37,950 bases of DNA, from the NCBI RefSeq assembly GCF_002149015.1, contig NZ_NGFO01000017.1:1-37950 (forward strand), in the 5' to 3' direction. Position 1 is the first letter of the stretch. The number at the start of each line of letters is the position of its first letter. The position numbers and the translations under genes were made by a program. The stretch is from Gordonia lacunae. Lineage in GTDB: Bacteria; Actinomycetota; Actinomycetes; Mycobacteriales; Mycobacteriaceae. Below the pieces are notes generated by a model. The model did not search any database, was not told the DNA's origin, and saw only the letters and a list, made by a program, of their open reading frames with translations. Of the stretch, positions 17,404 through 26,708 are shown piece by piece.

Positions 17404-17504
17404 TCCCTCCGAACAGAGGACAAGTTCAGCACAACGAAACTCCCGGAGAATGCCAACGCGGCAGGGACGAACATCGACCGCATCAGAACCGCTCGGTCAT
17501 GCAT
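17400..17504 (-). CDS. Possible 34-aa membrane peptide coupled to the next small ORF
   Basis: 34 residues with one hydrophobic helix (SMFVPAALAFSGSFVVLNL) and a charged end (VRRE). Its stop overlaps the start of the 71-residue frame by ATGA. The same frame extends upstream to 17669, but that part has Arg/Cys-rich, non-coding-like composition. Support is limited to the overlap and hydrophobicity. Confidence 0.2.
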   Translation of the reverse strand: MHDRAVLMRSMFVPAALAFSGSFVVLNLSSVRRE

Positions 17505-17773
17505 GATCTGGCGGCACGGTTCGATCGCGTGAAACACATTGGCTGGAAAAAGCGGATGTCCGCAGGAGCTGGCTCCACCCTGCACGATCACAGCGTGCCG
17601 GCGATGACAACGCTCGCGATCATCAGCCATACGCCTACGAGCAGGGTTAACACCCCGAGCCCTTCGCATGAAATATGACGCCAGCAGTGGCGTGTCGCAA
17701 GATCGTCCACAACAGGCAGCGGTAGGCCGTTCGCACTAGACACGTCCTCGATTGTCGGCAGCGTCCGAAGCTC

Positions 17774-18811
17774 TCAGCCCAGGACGCCACGCAGCCCACC
17801 GACGACCGGCTTGGGTGAGCCGTCGAAACGGTACAGACCGAAGTTCGAGTTGTCATCCGCCTTGTTGGTGGACAGGTCGCGGGAGGTGAACAGGAAGATG
17901 GCCGCGATCCATGACAGTCCGTTGGCGCGATTCACCGCGTCGGTGATGATGCTGGACTGAACGGCTTCGGTTGTCGAAGCGGGCGTATTCCCGGTCGGTT
18001 GCCCGAATTCCGTCACCCACATGGACTTGGTGGAGTCACCGTTCGCCACCATGATTGCGCGCCCCTCGGGCAGAACCGCGGCGCCACCGCCGTCCCCTGC
18101 CCGGGGGTCCGCGGTGATCGGGTAAGGCAGCGTATAGGGATGGACGCCGATCCCATTGAAGTACGGCTTCGCGCCGAGTGTGTACATGTCCGAGATGAAG
18201 GTGACGTCCCGGGTCTCGGTTCGGAGGCTCGACAAACCGCCGGTGATCACCGGCTGATTGCCGCCTCCCGCTCGGATCCCTCCGAACGCCGACTTGAGCA
18301 GCGGCACATACTCACCCGCCGTCGGCGGGATGAGGTAGTGCGCCAGATTCGGCTCGTTCCACACTTCCCAGGCGGCAACTCGCGATGAGTACCGCACCGC
18401 AACCTGTCTCGCGAACTCACCGAAAGTGGCCGGGTCAGCGGGCGCGTTCCCGTTGGCAAGTGGATTCGCACCGGACTTTTGTGCCCAAACCGGCGCGGGC
18501 CCCTCGAGATTCATCAGAATCGACAGCCCCTTCGACCTGGCTGCACTGACCGCGGAATCCAGTCGCGTCCAGGTGAACGAACTCGGGCTGGAGGGTTGAA
18601 GCAGATTCCATTTCGCCGGGATCCGGATTGCCGTCGCTCCGGTCGCCCTGATCTGTTCGGCCTCTCCGGCGAAATCGGCGCCAGCGTATTGGGTCGAGAT
18701 CGAGGCCACGCCGACGACGACACGAACTGCTGCGTGCACTGGAGATCTAGAGATCACTGTCGTCGCGGCTACGACCACGACAACGACGAGTGTGAATATG
18801 AAGCGACGCAT
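17774..18811 (-). CDS. Secreted glycoside hydrolase (GH5/GH39-like clan A)
   Basis: 345 residues. The ATG at 18811 is chosen because TTGGAGGG lies just upstream and a clean signal peptide follows (RRFIFTLVVVVVVAATTVI, cleavage near VHAA, residue 28). An in-frame ATG nine codons earlier lacks these supports. The mature enzyme looks like a (beta/alpha)8 barrel. RIPAKWNLLQP is near 63-73. WEVWNEPN carries the likely acid/base Glu153, and WVTEFGQP the likely nucleophile Glu268, the two-glutamate layout of clan GH-A. It probably cleaves a polysaccharide outside the cell, plausibly the locus 2 product, for release, chain trimming or remodelling. It is the last gene of locus 2, 138 bp after the acyltransferase gene. 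Confidence 0.85.
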   Translation of the reverse strand: MRRFIFTLVVVVVVAATTVISRSPVHAAVRVVVGVASISTQYAGADFAGEAEQIRATGATAIRIPAKWNLLQPSSPSSFTWTRLDSAVSAARSKGLSILMNLEGPAPVWAQKSGANPLANGNAPADPATFGEFARQVAVRYSSRVAAWEVWNEPNLAHYLIPPTAGEYVPLLKSAFGGIRAGGGNQPVITGGLSSLRTETRDVTFISDMYTLGAKPYFNGIGVHPYTLPYPITADPRAGDGGGAAVLPEGRAIMVANGDSTKSMWVTEFGQPTGNTPASTTEAVQSSIITDAVNRANGLSWIAAIFLFTSRDLSTNKADDNSNFGLYRFDGSPKPVVGGLRGVLG

Positions 18812-18949
18812 GAGCCCTCCAAGCCGAGTCCCACTCATTGTCTCTGCATCGGCACGCGTGTGCTGAAGTTTTCGACTTTAACGGCTCCGCCTCGACCTCG
18901 ACCGTCAGCTCGGCGAGCGCGCGCTCCTGTCTCGCGTCTGCCCCATCGG

Positions 18950-21049
18950 TCAGGCAAGCGCCTTCTTTATCGATGAAACGAGCTGCGGTGACAGAGTTTT
19001 AGCGTAGGTGGCAGATACATGTCCGTTGGTGTCGCGATAGACGATGACGTCGCCGATGACCGCGGGACAGGCAGCCTGATCACAGAACGATGCGGTCATA
19101 TCGAGCAGTCTTGCACCGGGAAGCTGCCGCGCGGCACCTATGAGTGGATCAGGGGTCGCCAGCGCGACCTCACGAGGTGTCGAGCAGTTCGCCGTGTTGT
19201 CGCTGCCGCCCAGAGAAACGCGCGTGAGACAGTTCAGGGTCTCCTCTGGCACAGCAGGGTTGTCGGCAACGACGAGAACCTTCGTGCCTCGTGATGCCAC
19301 CGGCCTCCAAGCGGCGAGATACTGATCGACGTCTCCGAACTCCCTGCTCGCCGAGGTGATCACGAGGTCGTACCGCTCGCTGAGCAACTTATCCTGCATT
19401 TGCGGCAGAACTGTCTTGTCGCAGTCACCACCCGATCGGATGACCCACTGGCATCCGTTGCCAACGAACGTGGTCATGCTCCATCGGTTTTCACGCAGAT
19501 ACGGCGATAGCGCCGGGAGAAGCATGGCGGCATGGGAATCGCCGACCACCGCGATTCGTCTCGCATCTGGACCGTCGTAGCCGTAGACACAGTTGCGCAG
19601 CTCACGGCCTTGTTCCCGATAACAGCGGTAAGCGCCCTGAGTATCGTCCGCGAACGAGTCGATTCCCGGCAGGAGTGGTTTGGACGGATCCCGTAGCGGG
19701 CATCCGGGAACTTCCAGGGCCGCGGCACCTAGACATGAAGGTGCATCGTCCTCCCGCGGGGCAACATCGGCGACCACAAGCTCCTGATTGGCCTGCGATT
19801 GGGCACTTCGCTGATCAGCTGATTCGACGACCAGGGCACCCATCAGGGCGGCGACTCCCAGGAATGCACCGGCGGTCACCCATCCGGTTGTCGCGCGCCA
19901 CGGCCATCTGCCGCGGCTGCGCGAATCGGACTCGAGCCACGACGACCGACGAATCGGATTCTCGTAGAGGTGGAACGTCACGACGGTGAGAACCGCTGTT
20001 GTGACGAGCGCGGTCAGATAGTACGGACCTCCCTCGGGTATCACTGCCGCGAGCAACACGATCACCGGCCAGTGCCACAAGTACAACGTGTAGCTCACTT
20101 CGCCCACGTACACCGACGCCCGATTGGTCAGATGTGGAACAGCGCGTTCCTTGACCCCGATGAATGCAACGATCACCAGCGCAGTCGACAGCACGGGTAG
20201 CGCTGCGCTCGGCCCGGGAAAAGAGCTGTCCGCACTGATCAGGAAGAGCGAGGCAAATACCCCGGCCAGACCAACGTAAGAAAGGTACGGCCTGATCTTC
20301 GAAGGGATACGAGCAAGCACAGGGGTACAGATCGCGAGCAGTGCACCCACCCCGAGTTCCCAGATTCGCGTGAAGGTCGAAAAGTACGCGGCGGTGGGCG
20401 ACGCGAACGATTGCCAACAAGCCCATCCGAACGATGCCAGGCAGATCGCGCCCATCGTCGTTGCGATCCACGCCTGTCTTTTCGGGGGGTAACGCCGTCC
20501 TCGCCTCGAGAACGTCCTTGTGGCCGCGAAGAGCGCGACCAACAGAACGGGCCAGACGAAGTAGAACTGCTCCTCGATCGACAGTGACCAGTAGTGCTGC
20601 AGCGGTGACGGGGGCTGCCCTTGCGCGAAGTAGTCCGTCCCGGTCCTTTCGAACCGCCAATTCGACAGGAAGATGGTCGCCCAGAGCCCGTCGATGAACG
20701 CGCCCTTCGCTCTCGTCTCGGTCAGTAAGACATAGCTGGCGATCACCGTTGCGGCGATGACCAGCATCGCGGACGGGATGATCCGACGAGCACGATGCAC
20801 ATAGAACTTGCGGAACGACAGCTTGCCGGTTCGCGAGCGCTCCCTTATCAGAACGCCTGTGATGAAGAAGCCCGACAACACGAAGAACACGTCGACGCCG
20901 ACGAATCCACCTCGCGGCCAACCGAACAAGTGGTCAGCCACGACCGCCAGAACCGCGACCGCACGCATGCCCTGGAGGTCCAGGCGGACATGCGAGCGAT
21001 GGGCGTGCGATGCTGCCGATCGCTCCTGCACAGGTGATTCAACTGTCAC
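18950..21049 (-). CDS. OafA-type acyltransferase with C-terminal SGNH domain
   Basis: 699 residues. Residues ~22-370 form the polytopic acyltransferase-3 domain, with LDLQGMRAVAVLAVVADH (catalytic-type His), GGFVGVDVFFVLSGFFITG, YWSLSIEEQFYFVWP and LYLWHWPVI. A further helix and linker lead to an external SGNH domain with GDSHAAM, GNGC and a C-terminal DTNGH. Such proteins move acetyl (or another acyl group) across the membrane and attach it to surface glycans. The GTG start has GGGGAG 9 nt upstream. It lies 55 bp downstream of the Wzc-like kinase gene. It would O-acylate the locus 2 polymer outside the cell, complementing the cytoplasmic acetyltransferase at 28692. Confidence 0.92.
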   Translation of the reverse strand: MTVESPVQERSAASHAHRSHVRLDLQGMRAVAVLAVVADHLFGWPRGGFVGVDVFFVLSGFFITGVLIRERSRTGKLSFRKFYVHRARRIIPSAMLVIAATVIASYVLLTETRAKGAFIDGLWATIFLSNWRFERTGTDYFAQGQPPSPLQHYWSLSIEEQFYFVWPVLLVALFAATRTFSRRGRRYPPKRQAWIATTMGAICLASFGWACWQSFASPTAAYFSTFTRIWELGVGALLAICTPVLARIPSKIRPYLSYVGLAGVFASLFLISADSSFPGPSAALPVLSTALVIVAFIGVKERAVPHLTNRASVYVGEVSYTLYLWHWPVIVLLAAVIPEGGPYYLTALVTTAVLTVVTFHLYENPIRRSSWLESDSRSRGRWPWRATTGWVTAGAFLGVAALMGALVVESADQRSAQSQANQELVVADVAPREDDAPSCLGAAALEVPGCPLRDPSKPLLPGIDSFADDTQGAYRCYREQGRELRNCVYGYDGPDARRIAVVGDSHAAMLLPALSPYLRENRWSMTTFVGNGCQWVIRSGGDCDKTVLPQMQDKLLSERYDLVITSASREFGDVDQYLAAWRPVASRGTKVLVVADNPAVPEETLNCLTRVSLGGSDNTANCSTPREVALATPDPLIGAARQLPGARLLDMTASFCDQAACPAVIGDVIVYRDTNGHVSATYAKTLSPQLVSSIKKALA

Positions 21050-21104
21050 AGTGACTCACTCCCCGGCGTTACCCTCGAACCCCACCCGACAACTTCGGTG
21101 ACGC

Positions 21105-22607
21105 CTAGGTCGTGGATCCGGTAGCAGTGCCCACGCGAGGAACGTCGCCTTCGACACTCGCCTGATCACGGGCAGGAGCCACGTGCTTTCCCGTTGCTCG
21201 CTCCCTCCCGACAACCTGCTGCTCATAGGAGTAGTAGACATACCTGGAGTCATGAGCCGAGACGTCGTTGAGAACTATGCCCAAGATCGACGCCTGTGCG
21301 GTACGGAGCGAAGAAAAGGCGGTTGTCAGGTCCTGAGATCGCGTTCGTCCGGCACGAACAACCACCAATGCTCCGTCTGTGTACTGCGACAGGATCGCTG
21401 CGTCGGCAACCGGGAGTACCGGCGGTGTGTCCACGATGACGAAGTCGTAGCTCGACTGCAGGGCCTCGATACCGTCCTTTGCCCTCTGAGATCCGAGTAG
21501 CTCCGCAGGGTTGGGCGGCAGAGCGCCGGCGACCAGGACGTCCAATCCATGTACCGGACCTGCCTGGACGAAGTCGGAGATCACGCCGTCTCCCCGAAGG
21601 AAGCTGGTCAGGCCCACGGCTCCGGTGAGACCCAGACGGCGAGCGATAGAAGGGCGTCGCAAGTCCGCGTCGACCAGCACCACGCGGTTGCCGTCCTCCG
21701 CCAGTGCCGCCGCGAGATTCATCGACGTGGTCGTCTTACCCTCGCCCGGCCCGGGACTGGTGACCAGGATGCACCTCGGCGGTTCGTCCACCCGCACGAA
21801 AGCCAGGTTGGTCCGCAGACGCCGGTAGCCCTCAGCCGCCCGGGACGAACCAACCGAGAAGTCGATCACCGGGTTCCCGTCCAGATTGTTCTCCGAGGGG
21901 ACCTCGGCGAGAACCGCGGACGACACACTCCGTTGCACTTCGTCGCCGTTGCGGAGCCGGGTGTCGAACCGCTCCCGCAACACCGCGATGAGAAGGCCCA
22001 GCACCAGTCCCACCAGGACTGCCAGCACCGTGTTGCGTGCCGTGCGCGGCGAGAAGGGCTCGTCCGGCTGAACTGCCGGCGACACGACTGTCAACTTCGC
22101 GAGCGGCTGACTTGCTTCATTCGGCTGCTCGAGCGTCGTCACGTACGAGGTCATCGCCTCGGCGACACCGTTGGCGAGTTGGGTCGCCAACGCGGGATCA
22201 CTGTTCTCCGCCGAGATACTGAGCAGCACGGTGTCCGGATTGCTGGTCGCAGAGAGCGATTCGCGAGCATCGTCGACGCTCATCTGGAGGCCGGAGTCGT
22301 CGAGAGCCTCTCGAATTATCACGTCCGAGTCGACAAGTTCCGCATACGAAGCGACGCGCTGTTGCGATGCCAGCGAGCCCTGATACGCACTCTGCGCGTC
22401 TGCCTCGGTTCCAGATGTCACGTAGAGCTTCGCTGATGACACATACAACGGGGTCTGCAACAAGCAATAACCCAACCCGAGGCAGCCGATCACCGCTCCG
22501 GACAGCGCAACAATCCACCAGTTTCGCCTGACAAGAAACCGCAGATGGTCCATCGAGAACGAGCGCGCCGTCGGCGCGCCGTCCGGGGCGATATTGCTAC
22601 TCGTCAA
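21105..22607 (-). CDS. Wzc-type polysaccharide co-polymerase/BY-kinase
   Basis: 500 residues from a TTG start preceded by GGAGGAAG. It combines a Wzz domain (helix near 31-51, external YVTSGTEADAQSAYQG, second helix 191-211) with a cytoplasmic tyrosine kinase. Walker A is GPGEGKTTT (Lys291), Walker A' is VLVDADLRRP (312-315) and Walker B is VIVDTPP (390-396). A C-terminal Tyr cluster (Tyr456, 458, 459, 461) is probably autophosphorylated. Phosphorylation cycles of such proteins control polymerisation and export. No low-molecular-weight phosphatase partner is visible. It is separated by ~120 bp from the upstream pyruvyl transferase, where a local promoter may lie. It is the only kinase for both loci. 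Confidence 0.95.
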   Translation of the reverse strand: MTSSNIAPDGAPTARSFSMDHLRFLVRRNWWIVALSGAVIGCLGLGYCLLQTPLYVSSAKLYVTSGTEADAQSAYQGSLASQQRVASYAELVDSDVIIREALDDSGLQMSVDDARESLSATSNPDTVLLSISAENSDPALATQLANGVAEAMTSYVTTLEQPNEASQPLAKLTVVSPAVQPDEPFSPRTARNTVLAVLVGLVLGLLIAVLRERFDTRLRNGDEVQRSVSSAVLAEVPSENNLDGNPVIDFSVGSSRAAEGYRRLRTNLAFVRVDEPPRCILVTSPGPGEGKTTTSMNLAAALAEDGNRVVLVDADLRRPSIARRLGLTGAVGLTSFLRGDGVISDFVQAGPVHGLDVLVAGALPPNPAELLGSQRAKDGIEALQSSYDFVIVDTPPVLPVADAAILSQYTDGALVVVRAGRTRSQDLTTAFSSLRTAQASILGIVLNDVSAHDSRYVYYSYEQQVVGRERATGKHVAPARDQASVEGDVPRVGTATGSTT

Positions 22608-22729
22608 GGTCTTCCTCCAACTATTCGACTTTGTTCATAGTTCGTCTGCACATGCAATCGATATGGACCATCGATGACGCAGAATCGCTCGTCGGCTCCG
22701 GCGATGCTGCGTGTCACTCCCTCAGCGAA

Positions 22730-24073
22730 CTATGAAGCGCGCTCATGCACAGAATGTACGGGCTCTGAGGTGTCCGAACGAAACGGTGGCAGAATAAACG
22801 CCTTCAAAGCCAACTCCTTGAGGTGGCGGCGCAGTTCTGGGCTGACACCTCCGGTCTGGTCAACAACCTTCTCGAGACGTTCGAAGAATATTCTGCTGAC
22901 GTCAGAGTCGACTTCGATCGCGCCGTCTGGGCTGCGCAAATGCTCGTAGAGGCCGGCAACCTTGCCCTGGGTCGAGAGGGTCGATGACGGCGTCCCCGAC
23001 AGTGACGCCAAGACGGCCAGGTGCATACGTCCAGTCAAAACCATCAAACCTCCACGACACACCTCGTACACCTGCGACGGCGTGAGCAAGTCATTAACGA
23101 GAATAATGCCGGGATCGTCAAACCGCGCGGCGAGATCACGGAGATAGACATTGTCACTCTTTGTCGCGCGCACGACGTGTGGGAGCAGAATAATCGAAAT
23201 TCCGGCTGACCTGAGCCGTTCCACAACTCGAACGTAGTGCCCGATCAGGTCGGCATCACTCCCGACGAGACCGCTCATGTTCAGCACTACGAACTCAACT
23301 TCTGCGGTGACAAAGTCTCGAATTTCAGCGGGAAGGGTCCGATACGACGCGGCGAGGTCTGGTGCCGGATGGGCGAACACTATGTCAGCGCAGAGGCCTG
23401 CACCGTCCGCAACACCGGCAGACACCATCCTCGACAGTGACACCGGGTCGCGCAACCACAGATCCGCATGCTTGTTGACGGTCCGCGCTGCCGTCACGCA
23501 CGAGGGACGGGCGCGGTCGCTCCAACTGAAGCCCAGCACAGCTGCTGGCACTGACGCGCGGCCGAACAACCCAGTGACCGACCACCGATTGAGCGAGGCG
23601 ACGAGGTTGTAATTGCCGTCCATGATGTCCGCTCCAACCAGCATCACCCTGGACATGCCGTGCGCGTGAGTCCCCAGCTCGAAGACATCGCGCATGTGAC
23701 CCGCGCCCAAACCGTAGATGAGCTCGGGGAGCGGAACGACATCGACGTCAAGCGGATTCAACCAGTCGGGAATCTGGAAGTCGTTGACCGATCTGACCAC
23801 CAATGTCACCGGCCCGGACGCGTTCCACACAGCCGATTCGACCAAGGCTTGGTCACCGATGTTGCCGCCCCCCGGCGGCGCCACGATGAGAACCCTGCCT
23901 CCCTGGCGCCGATCACCTCGGTGGCCGATCCCCGACTGTCGCTTCACTCTGCCCGCCGCAAAAACGACGCGATTCAGACCGTGGATCGCCAGGAAGGCCA
24001 GCGGCTGTTCCAATATGGCGCGGGCGCCGGACTTCAGACTCGACAGTAGTGACTCAAGAACAGACCTCAACAT
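22730..24073 (-). CDS. Polysaccharide pyruvyl transferase family protein
   Basis: 447 residues. It is predicted to add a pyruvate ketal from phosphoenolpyruvate to a sugar of the repeat in the cytoplasm, giving the polymer a negative charge. Family features are GGGNIGDQALVESAV near residue 65, a central VMLVGADIMDG, NMSGLVGSD at the start of the second half, and GRMHLAVLASLSGTP with the conserved His. I chose the ATG at 24073, which overlaps the flippase stop by 7 nt. The longer frame upstream has Cys/Arg-rich non-coding composition and lies within the flippase gene. It is the last gene of the continuous overlap chain of locus 2. It pairs with the nitroreductase-like gene at 29267 (see findings). 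Confidence 0.88.
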   Translation of the reverse strand: MLRSVLESLLSSLKSGARAILEQPLAFLAIHGLNRVVFAAGRVKRQSGIGHRGDRRQGGRVLIVAPPGGGNIGDQALVESAVWNASGPVTLVVRSVNDFQIPDWLNPLDVDVVPLPELIYGLGAGHMRDVFELGTHAHGMSRVMLVGADIMDGNYNLVASLNRWSVTGLFGRASVPAAVLGFSWSDRARPSCVTAARTVNKHADLWLRDPVSLSRMVSAGVADGAGLCADIVFAHPAPDLAASYRTLPAEIRDFVTAEVEFVVLNMSGLVGSDADLIGHYVRVVERLRSAGISIILLPHVVRATKSDNVYLRDLAARFDDPGIILVNDLLTPSQVYEVCRGGLMVLTGRMHLAVLASLSGTPSSTLSTQGKVAGLYEHLRSPDGAIEVDSDVSRIFFERLEKVVDQTGGVSPELRRHLKELALKAFILPPFRSDTSEPVHSVHERAS

Positions 24074-25332
24074 TTCAGACGACGCTCCTCTGCCCGAATC
24101 AGGCGGGTTGCAACGACGGATGACGCACACGTCCTGACACCGGTCCCGATCGCAAGACCTACCTGCGATCCGCCGGCTCCGCCCAGGAATGAACCCACTG
24201 CGACCGCCAATAGTGTGAATGGCGCCGCCACGAGTTTGACGATGGAAGACTTGGAAACTTGCCCGATGGCGCGAAGCGACAAACCTGGTCCAACGCTCGC
24301 AGAATTGAGCGCAAGGGCCAACGCGGCCAGAGGAAGAATGGACAGTGCGGCATCGGTCGACGAACCACCGATTGCTGCCAGCCATGAACTCGGTACCGCC
24401 ATCACGATGAGCAGATAGGCGGCGACGACACCGAACACGACTCCCGCCAACGCGAACGGGACGATCTTCAGCCGCTTGATGTCTTCACGGGCAGCAGCTC
24501 TCGCACACAGAGGCCCTAGCGCAAAGATCAATCCGACGAACAGAACCGAGGCGGGAGTGAGGAGCAATAGCGCAACCCGAACCTCGCCCGCAGCGTCAAG
24601 CCCGGAGACAGAACCTACGATCAAGATCGAGATCTGGGTGAGGCCACCCGCCACGATGTAGTCGAGCATGTAGAAGCTTCCGGGGCGGCGCAACCGGCGG
24701 ACCCAGGACCGCACATGGTCGAACGGTAGCCGGAAGCCATAGCCTCGAAGACCGACGATGAATGCGGCCACCGCGCCCAATCCCCATGCGCAGATCATCG
24801 ACCACAGCGAATCGACTTGGATGAGTACCACCAAGAGCGCGGACTGAGTCAGCAGCCACGCCCCCTCCGCAGCGAATGCCCGGGTCAAGCGACGCTCTGC
24901 GACGAGCACAAAACGCAGACAGTCCTGGGCGGCGGCAAGCGGAGCGAAGACGACGAACACCAGCACCGCGGTCCGATAGTCAGGCAGGAGGAACAGTAGG
25001 AACGGCAACACCACGAGCGCTGCGATCGCGCCGAGGACCAGAGAGCTGGCCACTGCTCCACGGGCCCTCGCGCTCGGGTCCATGTCCGCGACTGTGCGCT
25101 CGCCAAACGACACCGGCTCACCGGTATACGCGCGTACGAGTCCGACGAGAATCCCCGCAATCGACATGATGACCGCATACACGCCGACCGCGTCGGTCGT
25201 CATCGCACGAGCGACAGCCATGGTCAGCAAGAAGTTCGACGCATTCGAACAGACCTGCACGGCGATAGCGAACGTAAGACGGCCCGCTCGGCGCTGGTTC
25301 GCCAGCGCTGTCGCAACGCGCGTTGAGGTCAT
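24067..25332 (-). CDS. Wzx-type polysaccharide flippase
   Basis: 421 residues with about twelve hydrophobic helices. It starts with RRAGRLTFAIAVQVCSNASNFLLTMAVARAMTTDAVGVYAVIM, a typical MOP/Wzx first-helix pair. It should carry lipid-linked repeats of locus 2 across the membrane. Unlike its locus 1 counterpart it ends normally after the last helix (RAEERRLKC) and has no SGNH extension. The ATG overlaps the stop of the polymerase gene (ATGA). Confidence 0.87.
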   Translation of the reverse strand: MTSTRVATALANQRRAGRLTFAIAVQVCSNASNFLLTMAVARAMTTDAVGVYAVIMSIAGILVGLVRAYTGEPVSFGERTVADMDPSARARGAVASSLVLGAIAALVVLPFLLFLLPDYRTAVLVFVVFAPLAAAQDCLRFVLVAERRLTRAFAAEGAWLLTQSALLVVLIQVDSLWSMICAWGLGAVAAFIVGLRGYGFRLPFDHVRSWVRRLRRPGSFYMLDYIVAGGLTQISILIVGSVSGLDAAGEVRVALLLLTPASVLFVGLIFALGPLCARAAAREDIKRLKIVPFALAGVVFGVVAAYLLIVMAVPSSWLAAIGGSSTDAALSILPLAALALALNSASVGPGLSLRAIGQVSKSSIVKLVAAPFTLLAVAVGSFLGGAGGSQVGLAIGTGVRTCASSVVATRLIRAEERRLKC

Positions 25333-26708
25333 CCGGGGTACCGTCCCGAAGCCTGGCTCGGTCCGCGCAGCGTGACAAGCGGGCCTGAACCGATCAGCGC
25401 TGCCACGACGACCAGCAACTGTGACGATCCGGCGTCCCGCATGTACGGGTGGATGAGCATCGCCACCACCATCACTGCGGCGAATACGAAAGCGGCACGC
25501 CGTGATGCGTCGAACTGTGAGTCTGGCGCGCCGGCACGTCGAGACCGACTGAATCGCAGCTGGTACATCAGGCTCGCGTACATCGCGACAAACCCGACGA
25601 AGGCGAGCAGACCGCCGGCGACCAGAACGGAGATGTACTGCGATTCGACGTACGCGAACACGCGGTCAGTGCTTCGTATAGGTCCGTGGCCGAGTAGGAC
25701 GTTGTCCAGGAAGAGGGGTAGGTAGTCTTCTCTCCAGACTTCGATTCGAAAGGCTATCGTCTGCGGGAGGATCGAGTCCTGATACGCCGCGGATTGCTGC
25801 TCTTCGAGCCGCCGTGAGAAAAGGTCACCGAGTGGCGTGAACGCGGTGACGGCGACCGCCACCAGAAGCGCCCACGCCGCGACTCGAGTCGAGCGGCGTA
25901 TACCCACCGCGATGAGACTGGCTGCGGCAGCCACCAGGACCATGTCGAACGTCAACGCAGAACCCAGCCCGGCGACAATTCCTACGGCACAGAACAACTG
26001 GGTGAACGTGTGGTCGAAGACGCTCTGGCCGCGCGCCCAACCCACGACAAGCAGAACAAGGGCGAGGGCCATGATGCTGGCGAAGGCGTGCCATGAATTG
26101 AAGAGTCCGATACTGCGACTGATCTTCCAGTCGAGCGGTTGCAGAATCCGTTCGCTACCCGTGAGTGCAGCCGTCATCGACAACACCGGCGCGACACGCA
26201 ATGCCTGCAATAGCCCCAGCAGACCCATCAGCGCACAACCGATGAGAACGTAGCGTATCGCCAGTCGCGGCAGGCCCGGCAATGCCCTGCCATACAAGGC
26301 GCCGAAATAGATGGCCAGAAGCGCCAACGGTCCAAAGCACACGGATGCGAAACTCAGATTCCCCAATGTGGGATCGAGGAATTGGTGGTAGGCGGTTGCC
26401 ACGAACAACGCAAGGATGTATCCCGAGATCCCGATTGCGAGCGGACCTGCTGAGTTCACCTTCGCACCCGCTACGACGAACCCAAGAATGAGGAGCAGTG
26501 CGACGATCTCGGACAGCTTCAGTCCGGGCACGACGAGCCCTCGCTCGGTTCCGGACAGCAGCGGCATCAGTGCGACCAGGACTGCGATGCAATGAGTCCA
26601 GGGCGACACGACGCCCGCTTCGGCCGCCGCCTGAAGCTGATTGTCTTTCAACCGAGAAGGATCGACTGTTCCGGTGTCTCCGCTTGTGTGTGAGGGTGGC
26701 GCACTCAT
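25329..26708 (-). CDS. Wzy-type polymerase (O-antigen ligase-like membrane protein)
   Basis: 459 residues. A hydrophilic N-terminal ~35 residues is followed by about eleven hydrophobic segments. The main external loop contains RIEVWREDYLPLFLDNVLLGHGPI and then VESQYISVLVAGGLLAFVG, the arrangement seen in Wzy polymerases. SIGLFNSWHAFAS is another conserved-type segment. It should join repeats of locus 2 outside the membrane. Sequence conservation in this family is low, so the call relies on topology, the loop and its position next to wzx. Both ends are ATGA overlaps. Confidence 0.8.
   Translation of the reverse strand: MSAPPSHTSGDTGTVDPSRLKDNQLQAAAEAGVVSPWTHCIAVLVALMPLLSGTERGLVVPGLKLSEIVALLLILGFVVAGAKVNSAGPLAIGISGYILALFVATAYHQFLDPTLGNLSFASVCFGPLALLAIYFGALYGRALPGLPRLAIRYVLIGCALMGLLGLLQALRVAPVLSMTAALTGSERILQPLDWKISRSIGLFNSWHAFASIMALALVLLVVGWARGQSVFDHTFTQLFCAVGIVAGLGSALTFDMVLVAAAASLIAVGIRRSTRVAAWALLVAVAVTAFTPLGDLFSRRLEEQQSAAYQDSILPQTIAFRIEVWREDYLPLFLDNVLLGHGPIRSTDRVFAYVESQYISVLVAGGLLAFVGFVAMYASLMYQLRFSRSRRAGAPDSQFDASRRAAFVFAAVMVVAMLIHPYMRDAGSSQLLVVVAALIGSGPLVTLRGPSQASGRYPG

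Larger units (their letters stand above)
17046..17773. other. Intergenic zone between the two convergent polysaccharide loci
   Basis: About 730 bp separate the ends of locus 1 (+) and locus 2 (-). Base composition falls compared with locus 1. I see no strong terminator. A 5-bp stem (AGCCT/AGGCT at 17039-17052) overlaps the last stop codon of locus 1 and is weak. Two short overlapping minus-strand frames (17188-17403 and 17400-17504) are listed separately. The rest holds nothing I can assign and may be decayed sequence at an old junction. Confidence 0.5.

Noticed and set aside
24074..24385. 104-residue extension of the pyruvyl transferase
   Set aside because: It is a shadow of the flippase gene, Cys/Arg-rich and unlike any family. 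The ATG at 24073 gives a normal-length enzyme.
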